Part shown: positions 6,447 to 8,855 of the stretch, in pieces | Position numbering within the stretch: position 1 is the stretch's first letter | Layout: each line of letters opens with the position of its first letter | NCBI GenBank assembly: GCA_014728435.1 | Contig: WJLP01000010.1 | Coordinates: 1 to 8,855 of the forward strand | From: Candidatus Uhrbacteria bacterium | GTDB taxonomy: Bacteria; Patescibacteriota; Patescibacteriia; 2-12-FULL-60-25 | DNA: 8,855 nucleotides | Direction: 5' to 3' | Program-made: the position numbers and the translations under genes | Notes under the pieces: model-generated | Database searches by the model: none | Told to the model about the DNA's origin: nothing | Seen by the model: the letters and a program-made list of their open reading frames with translations, nothing else

Positions 6447-6570
6447 CCCCAACAAATACCTCTTGCCAGCGCAATGGGCGGTTATAGGACCTCCAAAATC
6501 TGCTGGTAATTAGTGCCGCGACTCTCGCGTGCTCTGCATTTAGTGATTAAAATCTACCTGCAATGTGATT
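6447..6570 (-). other. Non-coding stretch between the 38-residue ORF and the tRNA-like gene
   Basis: These 124 bp hold no ORF I can support and no clear promoter. Structural elements on the minus strand are the hairpin CGCGA-GAG-TCGCG (6529-6517), the downstream arm of the 22-bp inverted repeat (6510-6489), and a TTGC-GCTG-GCAA mini-hairpin near 6470. Near 6570-6540 the phrases AATCAC...TGCAG occur twice. The absence of a promoter here suggests that the tRNA-like RNA is made as the 3' end of the transcript carrying the two small ORFs. Confidence 0.45.
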
Positions 6571-6687
6571 TTATTTAACTTTTTGTTTATCAGTCTCTTT
6601 TACTGTAGTCTTCGGGTTGCGCTTCGCATAACTCGGACGAACATATCGTCCAGTTATTGCGCTCCTATGACGTGTGATTTTCTTCAT
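6571..6687 (-). CDS. 38-residue basic small protein of the TGRYV...NPKTTV type
   Basis: The ORF runs from ATG (6687-6685) to TAA (6573-6571). The product starts MKKITRHRS and contains AITGRYV, YAKRNPKTTVKET and a Lys-rich tail. This pattern is typical, from memory, of a widespread family of very short basic proteins (R-S-A-x-T-G-x-x-V ... NP-x-TTV-x-E) found in bacteria, plasmids and phages and often mislabelled as multidrug transporter; their function is not established to my knowledge. Its ATG overlaps the TGA of the upstream ORF as ATGA, and it has no Shine-Dalgarno of its own, so translation is probably coupled. The middle of the coding region (6625-6661) forms a strong RNA hairpin. Membrane helices are absent, so a transporter role is excluded. 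Confidence 0.78.
   Translation of the reverse strand: MKKITRHRSAITGRYVRPSYAKRNPKTTVKETDKQKVK
6625..6661 (-). other. 15-bp hairpin inside the 38-residue ORF
   Basis: On the minus strand CGC-(A)-ATAACT-GGACGA pairs with TCGTCC-(G)-AGTTAT-GCG around a TATGT loop: 15 base pairs interrupted by two single-base bulges. No T tract follows, so it is not an intrinsic terminator. A structure this long within a 117-bp coding frame suggests a role at the RNA level in addition to coding. Confidence 0.75.
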
Positions 6688-6887
6688 AATTTTGATGAAG
6701 GATCTAACCCACTACCAGCAGATTTTGAAGGTTCTTTTTTAATATACAAATATCCGCTCTTCAGGACAGACACCCGATAGACTTTTTGTATTACTACAAT
6801 CGGTCTAACGACGCGTTGGCACATGCCGATAGCCCATTTCTGGTCTATCGGGATGCCTTTCCTAAAAAGCGGACGCTTTAAGGCCAT
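6684..6887 (-). CDS. 67-residue small basic protein, unknown function
   Basis: The start is ATG at 6887, chosen because AGGAGG (6899-6894) lies exactly 6 nt upstream; a TTG at 6923 in the same frame has no such support. The product begins MALKRPLFRKGIPIDQ, has a central hydrophobic beta-like stretch (RPIVVIQKVYRVSVL) and ends in a Ser/Lys-rich tail (SKSAGSGLDPSSKL). I recognise no family. It carries no signal peptide or clear membrane helix, and is rich in Lys and Arg. It ends in TGA overlapping the ATG of the 38-residue gene, so the pair forms a coupled bicistron with an apparent promoter at about 6948. The coding sequence includes a 10-bp inverted repeat and one arm of the 22-bp long-range repeat. 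The strong Shine-Dalgarno contrasts with the other genes of this window, which may mean foreign origin or high translation. Confidence 0.65.
   Translation of the reverse strand: MALKRPLFRKGIPIDQKWAIGMCQRVVRPIVVIQKVYRVSVLKSGYLYIKKEPSKSAGSGLDPSSKL
6773..6852 (-). repeat. Inverted repeats sharing CTATCGG within the 67-residue ORF
   Basis: An exact 10-bp inverted repeat joins 6773-6782 and 6843-6852 (GTCTATCGGG and its complement). A third copy, at 6826-6832, is complementary to the same 6845-6851 segment over 7 bp and lies nearer, with a 12-nt loop and an outer GGCA/TGCC stem. In the minus-strand RNA the first-transcribed segment can pair with either later copy but not with both. Confidence 0.7.
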
Positions 6888-6939
6888 GTCTGTCCTCCTC
6901 GTATGTGCCTCCGAGGAAATCAATTGTCATTCAGTTCAA

Positions 6940-6968
6940 ATTAGTATAACACATTAATTATTACTAAT
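6940..6968 (-). promoter_or_regulatory. Extended -10 promoter and flanking inverted repeat for the small-ORF unit
   Basis: On the minus strand TGTTATACT (TATACT at 6948-6943, with TG one base upstream) is an extended -10 element. Transcription would start near 6936, leaving a leader of about 50 nt before the ATG at 6887. No -35 consensus is present. An inverted repeat ATTAGTA/TACTAAT (6940-6946 and 6962-6968, spacer 15 bp) brackets the -10 region and could bind a repressor. The recG stop is at 6993, so read-through from recG is also possible; no terminator separates them. Confidence 0.5.
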
Positions 6969-6992
6969 CTAAATATACCTGTGGACAAATAA

Positions 6993-8855
6993 TCACTCCC
7001 CATGCTCCGTCTCAGTCAAACTTTCTGCGGCTTTTTTGAGTTCTTGATGATTTTCCAGAATCTCATCCAACTTCATGAGTTTAACTGCCTCATCCCGAGC
7101 TTTTTCCATTATCCCAAAATCCTCCCACGGCCTCACGTTTTTAAAAATATTTTTTCCAGATTGTTGCGTACTCAAAACATTCCCAGATCCCCTCATCTTC
7201 AAATCCTCCTCCGCAATCACAAATCCATCATTCGTGCGTTCCAAAACACGCAACCTATCCGTGGATACAGAGTCATCCGTCGCCACTAAATAACAAGTAC
7301 AATCTTTATCCGACCTGCCAATGCGCCCGCGAAGTTGATGCAACTGCGCCAACCCAAACCTCTCCGCGCTTTCAATCAGCATTATCGTAGCATTGGGTAT
7401 GTCGACCCCAACCTCCACAACCGTCGTAGCCACCAACACATCCGCCTCTCCATTTTTAAACGCATTCATGGCAGTATCTTTATCCGCATTGGTCATCTTC
7501 CCGTGCAAAGTCAAAATCTTCAGCGATTTTAATGGACCTGCTTTCAACCTCACAACTTCCGACTCAACACTTTTTGACCCTAATTTATCTGATGGATCAA
7601 TCAACGGGCAAACAATAAAAGCTTGTTCGCCCTTTATCGCCGCATCCATTATGGATTGATACGCAAGTTTCCTGCCAACGTCTCCAACTAAAACATTGGT
7701 AGCTATTGGCTTTCTCCCAGCAGGCTTTGTACGAATCACACTCACATCCAAATCTCCCAAAAACGTAAGCTGAAGCGACCTTGGAATCGGAGTCGCTGTC
7801 ATACTTATAAGATGCGGCACTTTTTGATCTGGGCGCTCCACTACAGTAAGCGCCTCGCGTTGCGCCACGCCAAACCTGTGCTGTTCATCAACAATTGCCA
7901 GCGCAAGGTCGTGAGGACACTGGCCAATCTGCAACAAAGCATGCGTTCCCACCGCAACTACGCGCCCCTTGGCCATTCTCTCTTTTGCTTCCAGCAATCT
8001 CATCTCTCTCTCATCGCCATTCTCATACAAAATCCTCGTCGACGAAGTCATAAGCATAACCGGAATATGATGCTGTCCTAAAAACCTACTCAATGTAATC
8101 GCATGCTGTTTTGCCAAAATCTCTGTTGGTGCCATCAAAGCCACGGAAAAGCCTTGGCGATGCGCCATAGCCGCACAAAATGCGGCAACAATAGTCTTCC
8201 CCGATCCAACATCGCCCTGCACCAAGCGCCTCATCGGCCTCGATGTTTCCATATCCTGCAAAGCCGCCCAAACCGCCCGCTTCTGGTCCGCTGTTAACTC
8301 AAAAGGCAAACCCTTAACAAACTGCTTGGCAAAATTCTCATCAAACTCAACCTCCGGCGCACCACCTTCATCGGCTTTGGCTCGCGCGAGTCTTAAAGCT
8401 AATTGATAAAAAAATACCTCGTCAAAAGCAAAACGTTGCCTGCCAATCTTTGCCTGTTCCTGCGTCTCCGGCTTGTGTGCAAAACGAATCGCCTCGACCT
8501 TACTTGGTTGCTTGGCACTCCTCAAAATCTCCTCCGGCACAACTTCCGGCGCCTCCTCAAACTCATCCAGCGTTGCTTTCATTATCTTGCGCAAAGTCTT
8601 TTGCGTAACTTGCCCAATAAGCGGATACACCGGCGCGATGACACCAGCCGCCACAGTCTCCGCATTTGCCGGCTCCCAAATAGGGCTGGTAAAACTACGC
8701 CCATATTTTGGATGTTGCCTCACGGTCCCCGAAACAAAAATCTCATCCCCGGGCTTTACCTGCTCCAACATCCAAGGCTGATTAAACCAAGTAATTGCAA
8801 TCGTCCCCGTCTCATCCTCCAAAACCCCGCGAATCATCACAATCCGCTTGCGAAA
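6993..8855 (-). CDS. recG: ATP-dependent DNA helicase RecG, N terminus outside the window
   Basis: The frame is open to the right edge and ends in TGA at 6995-6993; 620 residues are visible. RecG remodels stalled forks and Holliday junctions by branch migration. The visible part starts in the OB-fold wedge domain (RGVLEDETGTIAITWFNQPW), which contacts branched DNA. The helicase core has Walker A GDVGSGKT (about 214-221), the RecG box DEQHRFG (323-329), motif III TATPIPRSL (353-361), motif IV region AFIVCPLID, LHGKMT (450-455), motif V TTVVEVGVDIPNA and motif VI QLRGRIGR (507-514). The C-terminal RecG motif DLKMRGSGN...QQSG is present at about 551-567. The missing N-terminal part is probably of the order of 60-100 residues, judged from usual RecG length. 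It is convergent with radA across the accessory region. The small-ORF unit lies directly downstream on the same strand. Confidence 0.97.
   Translation of the reverse strand, partial: FRKRIVMIRGVLEDETGTIAITWFNQPWMLEQVKPGDEIFVSGTVRQHPKYGRSFTSPIWEPANAETVAAGVIAPVYPLIGQVTQKTLRKIMKATLDEFEEAPEVVPEEILRSAKQPSKVEAIRFAHKPETQEQAKIGRQRFAFDEVFFYQLALRLARAKADEGGAPEVEFDENFAKQFVKGLPFELTADQKRAVWAALQDMETSRPMRRLVQGDVGSGKTIVAAFCAAMAHRQGFSVALMAPTEILAKQHAITLSRFLGQHHIPVMLMTSSTRILYENGDEREMRLLEAKERMAKGRVVAVGTHALLQIGQCPHDLALAIVDEQHRFGVAQREALTVVERPDQKVPHLISMTATPIPRSLQLTFLGDLDVSVIRTKPAGRKPIATNVLVGDVGRKLAYQSIMDAAIKGEQAFIVCPLIDPSDKLGSKSVESEVVRLKAGPLKSLKILTLHGKMTNADKDTAMNAFKNGEADVLVATTVVEVGVDIPNATIMLIESAERFGLAQLHQLRGRIGRSDKDCTCYLVATDDSVSTDRLRVLERTNDGFVIAEEDLKMRGSGNVLSTQQSGKNIFKNVRPWEDFGIMEKARDEAVKLMKLDEILENHQELKKAAESLTETEHGE

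Larger units (their letters stand above)
6489..6732 (-). repeat. 22-bp long-range inverted repeat pair (6489-6510 and 6711-6732)
   Basis: The two arms are complementary over 22 positions: in minus-strand RNA every position pairs, with two G-U wobbles. The core is CAGCAGATTTTG and its complement. The upstream arm (6732-6711 on the minus strand) codes for EPSKSAGS in the 67-residue ORF. The downstream arm lies between the 38-residue ORF and the tRNA-like gene. Pairing would enclose the whole 38-residue ORF in a loop of about 200 nt. The downstream arm also matches the tRNA anticodon arm by an 11-bp exact complement (6491-6501 with 6399-6409). The outer ends show no obvious target-site duplication. 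Confidence 0.85.

Noticed and set aside
6368..6731. tmRNA (ssrA)
   Set aside because: The acceptor 5' strand is adjacent to the D-like and anticodon hairpins, no tag frame ending in Ala-Leu-Ala-Ala is present, and the 5' tmRNA consensus is missing.
6489..6732. MITE or small insertion element bounded by the 22-bp inverted repeats
   Set aside because: No target-site duplication flanks the arms, and one arm is inside a coupled coding frame; a second copy cannot be looked for in this window.
6565..6780. Plus-strand frame of 71 codons opposite the two small minus-strand genes
   Set aside because: It has no ribosome site, and its sequence is antisense to ORFs with better support (SD, ATGA overlap, recognisable family).
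6888..6923. TTG start for the 67-residue gene
   Set aside because: The AGGAGG at 6894-6899 points to ATG 6887 and lies inside the longer version.
1..8855. CRISPR array, rRNA, integrase or transposase
   Set aside because: No spaced direct repeats, rRNA signature or mobile-element enzyme was found on either strand.

Overview
The window reads as a stretch of a small, streamlined bacterial genome, most likely a member of the Patescibacteria (Candidate Phyla Radiation). This is an inference from three things: exported proteins carrying a two-helix T4SS-pilin (VirB2/TrbC-like) module of the kind abundant in that group, start sites that mostly lack a Shine-Dalgarno sequence, and the dispersed gene order. 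UGA is used as a normal stop (recG and the 67-residue gene both end in TGA). No lineage below that level can be read from the sequence.

Layout. (1) Positions 1-4563, plus strand: three consecutive genes for exported, cysteine-rich envelope proteins. The first (5' end outside the window) carries an SLT-type lytic transglycosylase domain. The second joins a signal peptide, a pilin module and a complete zinc D-Ala-D-Ala peptidase (VanX/VanY, M15) domain. The third is a 901-residue protein with signal peptide, a closely similar pilin module and a large unassigned ectodomain with about 31 cysteines. They look like one system: pilin-type membrane modules presenting cell-wall enzymes outside the membrane, as would suit a T4SS-like or DNA-uptake apparatus or an attachment structure. 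(2) 4728-6092, plus strand: a complete radA, with a 7-bp tandem repeat inserted in its linker. (3) 6093-6992: about 900 bp without large genes, but not empty. On the minus strand I read a compact unit: an extended -10 promoter near 6948, a 67-residue ORF with a perfect AGGAGG, a 38-residue basic ORF coupled to it by an ATGA overlap, a tRNA-like gene with a CCA (Trp) anticodon but abnormal geometry, and a strong intrinsic terminator. It contains a 22-bp long-range inverted repeat whose downstream arm is also complementary to the whole anticodon loop of the tRNA, and a 15-bp hairpin inside the 38-residue ORF. (4) 6993-8855, minus strand: recG, missing its N terminus at the window edge.

The two housekeeping genes, radA and recG, both act in homologous recombination and branch migration and converge on the accessory region. 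The most novel candidates are the tandem pilin-wall-hydrolase cluster and the small minus-strand RNA/ORF unit between radA and recG.
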